Assembly: GCA_041686235.1 (NCBI GenBank)
Contig: JAWLED010000013.1
Span: 1-46,640 of the forward strand
From: JAAAOH01 sp041686235
GTDB taxonomy: Bacteria > Spirochaetota > Spirochaetia > DSM-27196 > PWMO01
Direction: 5' to 3'
DNA: 46,640 bases
The notes under the pieces: generated by a model
Database searches by the model: none
What the model was told of the DNA's origin: nothing
The model's input: only the letters and a program-made list of their open reading frames with translations
Translations under genes and position numbers: made by a program
Shown here: piece by piece, positions 15,400-23,467 of the stretch
How positions within the stretch are numbered: position 1 is the first letter of the stretch
Layout: the number at the start of each line of letters is the position of its first letter

Positions 15400-16187
15400 A
15401 TTCCTCGAACGCAAAGAAGCAAAGCATCACGGTTTCCGACGGGATGCTCATTCCCGACCGCGCCGAGAAAAATCTTTTCTCGGCGTGGCGGATTTCCTTT
15501 TTCGGGGCGATTTTCCTACTCATACTGCTCCCCATCATATCGCCCTCCCCCTATCGCGACATCATGCGATTCATCCCCGACGGTGTGTTGCGGACCTTTC
15601 AAGTCACCGTCATATCGATCGTGATCGCCTTGGTAATCGGGCTCATAACGGGGCTCGGCCGAATTTCGCGCAACAGCGTCATAAACCGCACGGCGACGGT
15701 GTACGTAGAGGTAATCCGCGGCATTCCCCTTCTGGTACAACTGTTCTACATTTACTACGCACTCGGGACTCTCGTGCAAGTGCCGCGTGTGACGGCGGCC
15801 ATTATTGCAATGTCGGTCTGTTACGGCGCTTACATGGGAGAAATATTCCGAGCCGGAATCTCATCGATTCCCAAAGGGCAAATGGAGGCCGCCTTGGCCC
15901 TCGGGATGACCCGGCGCCAAGCGCTGGGCAAGGTCATCCTGCCGCAAACCGTACGCACCATTCTTCCGCCGGTGGGAAACGAGTTCATTGCGCTGTTGAA
16001 GGACTCCTCACTGGTTTCGATCTTGGCGGTGTCCGACCTTCTGCGGCGGGGCAGGGAGTACGCATCGACGAGTTTCGAATACTTCGAAAGCTACACCGTC
16101 GTAGCGCTGGTGTATTTGGTCATCACGCTGTTTTTCTCAAAGCTCGTAGCAATTATGGAGGATCGCCTTGGCCAAAGCGGAAACTAG
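15387..16187 (+). CDS. Amino-acid ABC transporter, permease
   Basis: A 266-residue inner-membrane protein of the His/Glu/Gln permease family. It starts at GTG 15387, overlapping the binding-protein stop by 13 bases. An N-terminal tail of about 30 residues precedes the first membrane helix (FFGAIFLLILLPII). The HEQRO-type pattern follows: LRTFQVTVISIVIALVIGL, YVEVIRGIPLLVQLFYIYYAL and the ATPase-contact EAA loop QMEAALALGMTRRQALGKVILPQTVRTILPPVGNEFIALLKDSSLVS. It probably works as a homodimer, since no second permease gene is present. Confidence 0.9.
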   Translation: MAEIDSSNAKKQSITVSDGMLIPDRAEKNLFSAWRISFFGAIFLLILLPIISPSPYRDIMRFIPDGVLRTFQVTVISIVIALVIGLITGLGRISRNSVINRTATVYVEVIRGIPLLVQLFYIYYALGTLVQVPRVTAAIIAMSVCYGAYMGEIFRAGISSIPKGQMEAALALGMTRRQALGKVILPQTVRTILPPVGNEFIALLKDSSLVSILAVSDLLRRGREYASTSFEYFESYTVVALVYLVITLFFSKLVAIMEDRLGQSGN

Positions 16188-16908
16188 GGTGCGAATCAAG
16201 AACGCGCGTAAAGTCTTCGGCTCGGTGGAGGCGCTTCGCGACGTGAGCTTTGACGTGCAACAGGGACAGGTCGTTCTCGTCATCGGCCCGTCGGGAAGTG
16301 GGAAAAGCACCTTGCTTCGCTGCGTCAATAGACTCGAAACGCTTACTTCCGGAGAGATCTGGATAGACAACGACAGCGTCACCGACCCTCACGGCGATAT
16401 CCGCAAGATCCGCGAAGAGGTCGGGATGGTATTTCAGGATTTCAACCTCTTTCCCCACCTGACCGCCCGCGACAACATCACCCTTGCTCCGCGAACGGTG
16501 AAACATCTGCCCAAAGACCAGGCTAATCCCCGGGCTCGCGAGCTACTCAAACGGGTAGGCCTCGCGGACAAGGAAGATGCCTACCCGCGCCACCTGTCCG
16601 GGGGCCAGCAGCAACGCGTGGCAATTGCCCGAGCTCTTGCCATGGACCCCAAAGTGATGCTCTTCGACGAGCCGACCTCCGCCCTCGATCCGGAGATGAT
16701 CAAAGAGGTCCTCGACGTCATGCTCGACCTCGCAAAAGAGGGCATGACCATGCTGGTGGTTTCCCACGAGATGGGCTTTGCACGGGCGGCCGCCGACACG
16801 GTCGTCTTCATGGACGAGGGGCGAGTCATTGAGTCTGCCGCGCCCTCGGAGCTCTTCGACAACGCCGGGCACGAGCGAACACGAAAGTTTCTCAAGCACA
16901 TACTGTAG
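16168..16908 (+). CDS. Amino-acid ABC transporter, ATPase
   Basis: A 246-residue ATPase with Walker A GPSGSGKS, Q-loop VFQDFNLF, signature LSGGQQQRVAIARALA, Walker B VMLFDEP and the H-loop VVSHE. It belongs to the GlnQ/HisP group. The start is TTG 16168, eight bases after GGAGG and overlapping the permease end. The overlaps of all three genes indicate one transcript. No T-tract terminator is visible downstream; a GC-rich 7-bp repeat follows instead. Confidence 0.92.
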   Translation: MAKAETRVRIKNARKVFGSVEALRDVSFDVQQGQVVLVIGPSGSGKSTLLRCVNRLETLTSGEIWIDNDSVTDPHGDIRKIREEVGMVFQDFNLFPHLTARDNITLAPRTVKHLPKDQANPRARELLKRVGLADKEDAYPRHLSGGQQQRVAIARALAMDPKVMLFDEPTSALDPEMIKEVLDVMLDLAKEGMTMLVVSHEMGFARAAADTVVFMDEGRVIESAAPSELFDNAGHERTRKFLKHIL

Positions 16909-16972
16909 CCTACACGCCACGCAGCGCCGCGGCAGGTGCTCGGCGCGGCTCGGCACAGAGCGCCCCGTAGAC

Positions 16973-17042
16973 GGCGAGCGGCGAGCGGCGGGCGGCGGGC
17001 GGCGGGCGGCGAGCGGCGAGCGGCGGGCGACGGGCGGCGACC
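16973..17042. repeat. Ten tandem 7-bp GC repeats
   Basis: Ten consecutive units of GGCGAGC or GGCGGGC, the last two imperfect, fill the space between the convergent ABC ATPase and histidine kinase genes. The array is read through by spurious frames but looks non-coding. Confidence 0.9.
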
Positions 17043-17069
17043 CAGCAAAGCCTGTGCCCCGTGGCACGG

Positions 17070-18638
17070 TCAAGACAGGGGCAGGCTTACCTCGAAGGTC
17101 GTCCCACCCTCGCCCGTCTCCACGTCGACCGAGCCCCCGTGCGCATCGACGAACCGTTTAACGATGGCCAAACCAAGCCCCGTGCCCCCCTCTTTTCCAC
17201 GGGTGGAGAAGGGAACGAAGAGATGGTTTCGAATATCTTCGGGCAAGCCCGGTCCGTTATCTGAAACAAGAAAGTAGACCGCCCCGTCACGCTGCTCCAC
17301 GGCGATGCGGACTACGGGGTCGGCAACCTCCGACTTGACGAGCGCCTCCGCGGAGTTTCGAACGAGATTCGACAGCACCCGCTGCATTTTGCTGAAATCG
17401 CACGGAACCGAGATCTCCTCGCCGCCCTCGACATCTATCCGCACGTGGCGCTCCGCCTCGAGGTGTTCGGCGTCTTTTGCTACTCGCCGCACGAGCTCGT
17501 TTGCCGGGACCTCCCGCTTGGCAATTTTCGTCTCCCGGGTAAAGTCGAGTATGTCGGTCACGATGTTCGACGCATTCTCGGCCGATTGCTTGATCAACTC
17601 GAGGTACCGTTCGACGGTGTCGGTATCGCCCTCGCTCATTTTGATGAGCTCTACCAGCGACATGATGTTTCCAAGCGGTGAGCGAAGGTCATGGGCAACC
17701 ATGTTTATTCCCTGGCCGACTGCGGATAGTTTCTCCGAACGAATAAGATCTTCTTGAAGCTCGGCGTTTTCTATGGCTTGTGCCGCCTGTTCGAGAAAAA
17801 GACGGACCATGTAGACGCGATCATCGTTGAGGCCTGCTTTACTTCGTTCGAAAAGAGCCACAACGCCGTATTTGTCCATGGGGAAATAGATCGATTCTTT
17901 GCCCTGATATACCTCACCTTGCGGCACCGCCGGAAGTTTCTTGAGATGGTCCATGGCCGCCTCATCGTCGGCAAGACGGCCTATGCCGATCAATTTGCGG
18001 TACTTCTGCTCTTTTCCGCGAAATGCAATGAGGGCCGAGCCGGAGCCGACGAGCTCCGCCACTTGATGCAAAATGTTATTCAAAAGCAGATCGAGCTGCG
18101 GCTGCGTGGCTCGCAAATCGGAAATGATGGCGATGAGGTCCTCGAGATTACGGGTTTTGTTCCACTCGTAGACCGCTTTCGTGGCAAGCTGGCGAATCTC
18201 CTCCGGTGCAAAGGGTTTGGTGTGGTAGCCAACGTTTGCGCCGGCCCGCTGCACCACCTCTTCGATCGAGTGATCGCTATACGCGGTAATGAAAATGATT
18301 TCCGCCCGCGTGTCGATCTTGCGAATCTCTTGCACGATCTCGAGTCCGCCACGCCCCGGCATGCGCATATCAACGAAGATCGCTGCGTACGGTTTGCCGG
18401 CATCGACGGACTCTTGTACCTTTGCAAGGCCGACCGCACCATCGGGAGCTTCATCGAGTTTGAAATCGAACAATTCGCTGCCACGAGACGTGCGGTCTTG
18501 CGAGCCGAATAGCTCATCGCTCGCCTGATCGAGCGAGCCGTAATCCCTGACTTTCGGCAGAAGTATCTCGCGAAAGCTGTCGCGAATTGCTTCCTCGTCA
18601 TCGATAACGAGAACTCGGGTGTTCAACGTTTCATGCAT
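17070..18638 (-). CDS. Hybrid regulator: receiver-GAF-like-histidine kinase
   Basis: A 522-residue cytoplasmic protein. The N-terminal receiver (about 1-150) has the acidic pair D13-D14, phospho-acceptor D90 (AAIFVDMRMPG), T118 and K141 (YHTKPF), with a longer than usual loop between helix 1 and strand 3. A GAF-like region (about 180-300) is followed by the H-box MVAHDLRSPLGN (H316). Then come the N-box (LVRNSAEAL), G1 (DNGPGLP) and G2 (GGTGLGLAIVKRF). No membrane segment. The ATG shares one base with the stop of the upstream kinase (TAATG). It probably takes phosphate from that kinase or senses on its own. Last gene of the pyp operon. Confidence 0.88.
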   Translation of the reverse strand: MHETLNTRVLVIDDEEAIRDSFREILLPKVRDYGSLDQASDELFGSQDRTSRGSELFDFKLDEAPDGAVGLAKVQESVDAGKPYAAIFVDMRMPGRGGLEIVQEIRKIDTRAEIIFITAYSDHSIEEVVQRAGANVGYHTKPFAPEEIRQLATKAVYEWNKTRNLEDLIAIISDLRATQPQLDLLLNNILHQVAELVGSGSALIAFRGKEQKYRKLIGIGRLADDEAAMDHLKKLPAVPQGEVYQGKESIYFPMDKYGVVALFERSKAGLNDDRVYMVRLFLEQAAQAIENAELQEDLIRSEKLSAVGQGINMVAHDLRSPLGNIMSLVELIKMSEGDTDTVERYLELIKQSAENASNIVTDILDFTRETKIAKREVPANELVRRVAKDAEHLEAERHVRIDVEGGEEISVPCDFSKMQRVLSNLVRNSAEALVKSEVADPVVRIAVEQRDGAVYFLVSDNGPGLPEDIRNHLFVPFSTRGKEGGTGLGLAIVKRFVDAHGGSVDVETGEGGTTFEVSLPLS

Positions 18639-19897
18639 TACGAAATCTCCTCGGCCCGGGGCAAGGTTATCACCGCGGTAACGCCACGTCCGCAGCCTTC
18701 GCTCGAAAGGCTGAGCCATCCGCGGTGAGCCTCTACAATGCGTTTGGCTGCGTGAAGCCCCATTCCGCTTCCTCCCGGCTTCTCGGTATTCTGCTCGCTT
18801 CCCGACGGCGATACCGACAGTGACTCCGGCGGTACATCGAAACCGCAGCCGTTGTCTCGAATGGTCACCGAGGCGAGCGGCGTGTCGGCTCCCTCTACGC
18901 GCTCCACGGCGATGTCGACCCACCGTTGCTCCTCGTTATCCCCCTCGGGGGTATCAAAGGCCTCGAGTGCGTTTTTCAACAGGTTAACGAAAACCCGAAC
19001 CAGCTTCGTGCGGTCACCCTCCACCAACACCGTGCCCTCGCAGAAGTTCCGCGTCAAGCGCACCGAGCGTTTCTCGAATCCCGAGCGTTGCATGGCAATT
19101 GCGTCTTCCACGAGCCGCACGAGATTTACCGGCGCTCTGCTCCCGCTTACCCACTCCTGGGCGTATTGTCTCTGCAGTGACAACGTTTCGGAGACGTGCT
19201 CGAGCGTCCGCGCCATGTCATTCGTCGTCTTTTTGAGCTCGTCGTAGCGTTTCTCGAAGTTAGCGATGAGCTCCTGCAGAAAGGTGGAAAGTGCCTCTTG
19301 GCGCTTCGCCCCGAGTGCCCGACTCAACGCCTCCGCCTCGTTCTCGACGAGCTCTTGCAGCCGCCGCAGCTCGGTGAGCTCGCGCCAACCCGGCTCACCG
19401 AGAAGCCGAGCAACATGAGTCGAAAGACCTGCCAGCGCGTTGCCGATATCGTGGAGCACGCTTGCCGCGATTTCCCGGCGCCCCCGTTGTTCCGCCTCCT
19501 GATTGACCGCTTCTTGCAGACGCTCCTCGCGCTCGACTTCGGCCGAAACATCACTGAGGGCCACCATATAGGAATCTACAGACAAACGCTCTATCGTTAC
19601 CGAATACCACATCTTGGTTTCAGACGCACCCGCAGCGCCGGGAAGCTGAACCCGTTCGTTCGAAACAATCTCGCCGTAGGGGTGGTCATAGCCGGCTACA
19701 TAGCGTTGCAAGTCTGGAGCGTAGGGACGAAGCAGGTCAAAGAGGTTTTGGCTCTGCGAGGTCTTTGCAAGGGGCATCAGCGCCGCCCCGGCGTAGGCGT
19801 TCATCAGCTGAATGTTCCCCTCGGCATCGACCTCCACGAGCCCTACCGGGACGCGATAGAGAAACTGCAGCAGCTGCTGATAGTCGTGCTCGCTCAT
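18638..19897 (-). CDS. PAS-domain histidine kinase
   Basis: A 419-residue soluble kinase. A PAS domain (about 10-118: VPVGLVEVDAEGNIQLMNAYAG to YMVALSDVS) is joined by a coiled segment to a DHp domain with the H-box ASVLHDIGNALAGLSTHV (H149). A long helical region and the catalytic ATP-binding domain follow, with NLLKNALEAFD (N-box), RDNGCGFD (G1) and GGSGMGLHAAKRIVEAHRG (G2). The HDIGN-type H-box is less common than HE(L/I)RTP. Its gene starts eight bases after the pyp homologue and ends on the start of the receiver-kinase gene, so the three are one operon and probably one signalling pathway. Confidence 0.88.
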   Translation of the reverse strand: MSEHDYQQLLQFLYRVPVGLVEVDAEGNIQLMNAYAGAALMPLAKTSQSQNLFDLLRPYAPDLQRYVAGYDHPYGEIVSNERVQLPGAAGASETKMWYSVTIERLSVDSYMVALSDVSAEVEREERLQEAVNQEAEQRGRREIAASVLHDIGNALAGLSTHVARLLGEPGWRELTELRRLQELVENEAEALSRALGAKRQEALSTFLQELIANFEKRYDELKKTTNDMARTLEHVSETLSLQRQYAQEWVSGSRAPVNLVRLVEDAIAMQRSGFEKRSVRLTRNFCEGTVLVEGDRTKLVRVFVNLLKNALEAFDTPEGDNEEQRWVDIAVERVEGADTPLASVTIRDNGCGFDVPPESLSVSPSGSEQNTEKPGGSGMGLHAAKRIVEAHRGWLSLSSEGCGRGVTAVITLPRAEEIS

Positions 19898-19905
19898 GGC
19901 TCGTG

Positions 19906-20295
19906 TCAGTCGTTATGCACGTGCGTTTCCACAAGAAGATACTGATAGTGCGACTCGCGTCGCTTCAGAAGCCGCAGCCGCACGGGGGTCGGTACCATCC
20001 GATAGGTAAACACGTATTCGAGTGTCTCGTCGAGCTCGTCGCTATCCTGATATCGCTGGGAAACGAGGAAATTGTTGGTACAGGGGGCAACTTGCACGAA
20101 GAAATTCTGCCCGATCACCGCTTCCTTATCCAGCCCCGAAAGACGCGACTCCGCCATGTTATAGGAAACGACGTCTCCGCCCCGGTCCATACGCACCACG
20201 CCGAACTCAACACCATCCAGATCTCGGTCTCCGAGCGTATCGAGCACACCGGCGACCTCGCCGGCACCAAAGGAAATGTCTCTTTTGTCGTGCAT
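19906..20295 (-). CDS. pyp: Photoactive yellow protein (PYP) homologue
   Basis: A 129-residue PAS-fold protein that aligns along its length with Halorhodospira halophila PYP (125 residues), apart from a three-residue shorter loop. Chromophore-site residues are kept: Cys72 in VAPCT (PYP Cys69), Tyr45 and Glu49 in SYNMAES (Tyr42, Glu46) and Met100 in YRMVPTPV (Met100). Ser53 replaces Thr50 and Leu55 replaces Arg52. PYP binds p-coumaric acid through the cysteine and senses blue light. Whether this protein carries it is unproven, as no tyrosine ammonia-lyase or coumarate-CoA ligase gene lies in the window. First gene of an operon with two histidine kinases, which suggests it is their input module. 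No ribosome site; possibly leaderless. Confidence 0.85.
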   Translation of the reverse strand: MHDKRDISFGAGEVAGVLDTLGDRDLDGVEFGVVRMDRGGDVVSYNMAESRLSGLDKEAVIGQNFFVQVAPCTNNFLVSQRYQDSDELDETLEYVFTYRMVPTPVRLRLLKRRESHYQYLLVETHVHND

Positions 20296-20302
20296 CCCGA
20301 AA

Positions 20303-20331
20303 AGTATACGTGCCGGCCACGTCTACGTCCA
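20303..20331 (-). promoter_or_regulatory. Promoter of the pyp-kinase operon
   Basis: Minus strand: TGGACG (20331-20326), 17 bases, TATACT (20308-20303). The -10 box ends seven bases before the pyp ATG at 20295, so transcription would start at or next to the start codon. Confidence 0.6.
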
Positions 20332-20375
20332 TAGGGCTTCGAGACGAGAAAAGCTCCCGGCTCCATTGCTTATCC

Positions 20376-20404
20376 TTGACATCCGGTGATCTCCGCAGTA
20401 TATA
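20376..20404 (+). promoter_or_regulatory. Sigma-70 promoter of the parvulin gene
   Basis: TTGACA (20376-20381), 17 bases, TATATA (20399-20404), close to perfect. It yields a leader of about 50 bases with AAAGGAGAG before the ATG at 20462. It lies back to back with the pyp promoter. Confidence 0.8.
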
Positions 20405-20461
20405 CGAAAGCAGGAAATACGTTTGTCCTTCTCAAATTGCAAATTAACCAAAGGAGAGTTT

Positions 20462-21535
20462 ATGTACTCACGCCTATTTCGCCTCGCAGCACTTGCGCTG
20501 GTGCTTGCGCTGGCGGTGGCCGTTTCGGTATCTGCCGGCGGCGGCCAAGAAGAAGAGCAAGAAAGCGCGACAGAGACCGAACAAGCCGCCGAGGACAGCA
20601 CCCAGAGCGACGACGCACAACAGCAGTCCGATGGTGGAGATGGCCCCGTCGCCATAGTCAACGGTGTTGAAGTTTCGAACACACGGTTCGAGGACGCAAT
20701 CGAGCGCAACGAAATGCAGATGCGCCAACAGGCCCAGGGGCAGGAGATTCCCGAGCAACAGCTCAATGAAATGAAGTCACAGGTCCTCGAAGGCATGATC
20801 AACGAGGAACTGCTGTATCAAGTAGCCCAAGAAAACGATGTCGGCGCCTCCGAAGAGGCTGTCGAGGAGCAAATCGACCAGTATAAGGGACAATACGGTG
20901 ACGACGGGTTCGCCTCCGCCCTGCAGAACGCCGGGATGGACGAGGATCAACTTCGCGACGAAATCCAGCGGAGCCTGACCATCCAGAACCTCATCGAACA
21001 AGAAGTGGGTTCGGAGATGGAGGTCACCGAGGAGGAACAGCGCGAGTTCTACGATGAGAACACCGAAATGTTCGAACAGGACGAACGGATAACCGCGAGT
21101 CACATTTTGATTTCCACCGAAGAAGCGGAGACCGACGAAGCCGATCAAGAGGCGCGGGAGCGAGCAGAAGAGCTCCGTTCCGAGCTCGAAGACGGCGCAG
21201 ACTTCGGTGAGCTTGCCGAAGAGCACTCCGAGGGCCCCAGTGCTTCACGCGAGGGCAGTCTCGGAGAGGTTTCACGCGGACAAATGGTCCCGGCCTTCGA
21301 AGAAGCCGCTTTTGCCTTGGAGCCGGGCGAGATTTCGGATGTCGTCGAGACCCAGTTCGGCTACCACATCATCAAGGTAGACGACAAGTCCGAAGGCGGA
21401 ACGACCCCCTACGAAGAAGCTCAGGGGCAAATCGGCCAATACCTGCAACAGCAGAAACAGCAGGAAGCCATTCAGGGGTATCTCGACGAGCTCAAGGAAG
21501 ACGCCGAGATTCAGCGGTTGGTAGATTTCAACTAA
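20462..21535 (+). CDS. prsA: Periplasmic peptidyl-prolyl isomerase (PrsA/SurA type)
   Basis: A 357-residue foldase. A signal peptide starting MYSRLFRLAALALV ends at VSAGGGQEEE. A very acidic linker of about 35 residues follows, then a SurA_N-like helical domain (VAIVNGVEVSNTRFEDAIER, about 55-200). A parvulin domain (about 210-320) reads ITASHILI, FGELAEEHSEGPSASREGSLGEVSRGQMVPAFEEAAFAL and TQFGYHIIKV. There is no lipobox cysteine, so unlike Gram-positive PrsA it should be soluble in the periplasm, helping outer-membrane or secreted proteins fold. It is flanked by its own promoter and terminator, hence monocistronic. A longer frame to 20423 is rejected for lack of a ribosome site. Confidence 0.88.
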   Translation: MYSRLFRLAALALVLALAVAVSVSAGGGQEEEQESATETEQAAEDSTQSDDAQQQSDGGDGPVAIVNGVEVSNTRFEDAIERNEMQMRQQAQGQEIPEQQLNEMKSQVLEGMINEELLYQVAQENDVGASEEAVEEQIDQYKGQYGDDGFASALQNAGMDEDQLRDEIQRSLTIQNLIEQEVGSEMEVTEEEQREFYDENTEMFEQDERITASHILISTEEAETDEADQEARERAEELRSELEDGADFGELAEEHSEGPSASREGSLGEVSRGQMVPAFEEAAFALEPGEISDVVETQFGYHIIKVDDKSEGGTTPYEEAQGQIGQYLQQQKQQEAIQGYLDELKEDAEIQRLVDFN

Positions 21536-21593
21536 GCTCCGTTCGAACCGGGGCTTCCCGGTAGTAGCTAACCGAACACGTTACATACGTACC

Positions 21594-21628
21594 GGAGCGG
21601 GTGCTTTTCGCACTCGCTCCTTTTTTTT
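21594..21628 (+). terminator. Intrinsic terminator of the parvulin gene
   Basis: GGAGCGGGTGC, loop TTTTC, GCACTCGCTCC (one G-T pair) followed by eight T. It ends 41 bases before the stop of the convergent ATPase gene. Confidence 0.9.
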
Positions 21629-21631
21629 GCG

Positions 21632-21662
21632 GGGCGGGATGCTCCGTGGGCGGGATGCTCCG
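21632..21662. repeat. Two copies of a 15-bp repeat
   Basis: GGGCGGGATGCTCCG at 21632-21646 and 21648-21662, between the terminator and the end of the convergent ATPase gene. Confidence 0.8.
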
Positions 21663-21668
21663 GAGGGG

Positions 21669-23384
21669 CTACTTCCGCTGCTTCACCCGAAGCGTTCGCA
21701 GACGATTGAGCGCGGCGGCTAACTCCAGCCCTCGAAATGCCGCGAGGTCTGCGTGCGGGGTTCCCGTAAGCCCGTCGAGCCCGTTTTCCTCCATCACCGT
21801 TTCTACCTCCGCGACAAGCTCTGAAAGACTACGGCGCCCGTCGGCGGCACGGCCCACGTACACCATTGCGTGAGCGACCGCACGCGTCTGACTGGGGTCG
21901 ACAAGCTGCGACACCGCCGAGAGATCTACCATGTGGGCTCCGAACCCGAGAGAGTTAACCCCTTGGGCCTTGAGCTTCACATCCCGTTTGCCTTTACGCG
22001 GATCTATGCTCTCCGGGGCAGGGCTGCGCGGGACGATCGAGCCAAACGCGTCTCCTCCTTCGGTCAGGCGTTCGGTCTGTAATTTCGAAGCCACACGCCG
22101 CGCCTCGTCCGTTACCTCTTCGGGGCGATACTCGCGCATGGCAATCACACAATCGGCAACGTCAAAGTAGTCACCGCTTCCGCCGAGCACGAGAATCGTA
22201 GAGACACCGAGCTCTTCGTGGATCTGTCGAACCTTATCAATAAACGGGGTGATCGGCTCGTCGGTGTCGTGGATGAGCTCCTGCATGCGGTGGTCACGTA
22301 TCATGAAGTTCGTCGCGGAGGTATCCTCATCGATGAGCAGCGTCTTCGCCCCGACTTCGAGGGCCTCGATGATGTTGGCCGCCTGCGAGGTACTGCCGCT
22401 GGCATCCTCGCTTTCGAAGGTGTCGGTATCGCGCCCGCCGGGAAGCCCGGAGATGAACGGGGTGATGCTCGTTTTCTCGATTCGCCGGCCGTCCTCCGCC
22501 CTGATCGTGAATGTGGACGGATCGGAAACGACCAACTCTCGGCCGTCTTTGGGAATATGATTGTAAACGCCGCGCTCGATTGCCGCGAGAAGCGTGGACT
22601 TCCCATGATAGCCTCCGCCGACGATGAGCGTCACGCCCGAGCGAACCCCGAGTCCGCTCACGCGGCCGCGGTTAGGCAACTCGAACTCCACCCGCAACGA
22701 TTGCGGAGACTCGAACGGTACCGCCGCATCTGCTTTCATCGGCCGTTGATCGATTCCGCTGCGGCGCGGGAGCACCGATCCATCCGCCACGAAGGCGACC
22801 AGACCGCGCTGTTCCAGAGACGAGCGCAGCGTGTCGGCATCTTCGGCGGTCTCGACGTGCTCGCGCAGCGCATCCCGGTCGAGCGCGCTAAAGAAACCGG
22901 CCTCCGCGACGATCGCCGGGACCTCCTCGAGAAGCATTTCGACGGCATGTCTGCCCGCTATACGGCGACCGAAAGCGGGAAGGCCGCAGAAAAACCGTAT
23001 CTCTACCCCACGGGAGCTCAAAAAGGCGGAGGTCCGCTCGAGCACCTCTTGGCCGGGGCGGTCGATTTCTATCAACCCGCCCTTACCCGTTCCTCGATTT
23101 CCCGCGGCTATACGGCGTGCAGCGGCATCGAACCGTCTGGTGAGATAGTCGCGGGCAGCGATTTCGCGGCTGCGGCTTTTGTAGGTCCACTCAGGGAACG
23201 CGGCAGCCTCCGGGGCAACCTCCACGTGGAGACGACTCGGGGAGGCGAAGGGATCGCCTTGAACGTGGTCGATGCAGAGTGTAAAGGAGTCGAAGCGGTA
23301 ACAGCCGCGGATATCCTTGTAGGCCTTGTACCCCTTTCCATCAACGCTGTGAAGGAGACTTCGAAGCTCGTCGGCACTTTTCAT
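21669..23384 (-). CDS. Predicted ABC-class ATPase (PF09818/COG3044 type)
   Basis: A 571-residue cytoplasmic protein. The N-terminal half contains KAYKDIRGCYRFDSFTLCIDHVQGDPFASPSRLHVEV, as in this family. Walker A is VGGGYHGKSTLL (about residue 265). ISGLPGGRDTDTFESEDASGSTSQAANIIEALEVGAKTLLIDEDTSATNFMIRD then supplies a signature-like serine and the Walker B aspartate, and LGGSGDYFDVADCVIAM follows. The family is widespread but uncharacterised; some structural similarity to ABC ATPases suggests nucleic-acid or RNA-end handling, not shown here. It lies 84 bases downstream of tonB on the same strand and may be read from the B12-controlled transcript or from its own weak promoter. AAGG precedes the ATG. 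Confidence 0.85.
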   Translation of the reverse strand: MKSADELRSLLHSVDGKGYKAYKDIRGCYRFDSFTLCIDHVQGDPFASPSRLHVEVAPEAAAFPEWTYKSRSREIAARDYLTRRFDAAARRIAAGNRGTGKGGLIEIDRPGQEVLERTSAFLSSRGVEIRFFCGLPAFGRRIAGRHAVEMLLEEVPAIVAEAGFFSALDRDALREHVETAEDADTLRSSLEQRGLVAFVADGSVLPRRSGIDQRPMKADAAVPFESPQSLRVEFELPNRGRVSGLGVRSGVTLIVGGGYHGKSTLLAAIERGVYNHIPKDGRELVVSDPSTFTIRAEDGRRIEKTSITPFISGLPGGRDTDTFESEDASGSTSQAANIIEALEVGAKTLLIDEDTSATNFMIRDHRMQELIHDTDEPITPFIDKVRQIHEELGVSTILVLGGSGDYFDVADCVIAMREYRPEEVTDEARRVASKLQTERLTEGGDAFGSIVPRSPAPESIDPRKGKRDVKLKAQGVNSLGFGAHMVDLSAVSQLVDPSQTRAVAHAMVYVGRAADGRRSLSELVAEVETVMEENGLDGLTGTPHADLAAFRGLELAAALNRLRTLRVKQRK

Positions 23385-23467
23385 GGGTATACCTTAGCAA
23401 TACTACCCCTGCCCGAAGCAACCCGTTGCCCGGTGGTACATTTCCACCCTCCGAAACGTCGACCGAA

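Noticed and set aside
18639..18923. N-terminal extension of the receiver-kinase gene upstream of 18638
   Set aside because: This stretch is the coding region of the preceding kinase in another frame; the receiver begins right after ATG 18638.
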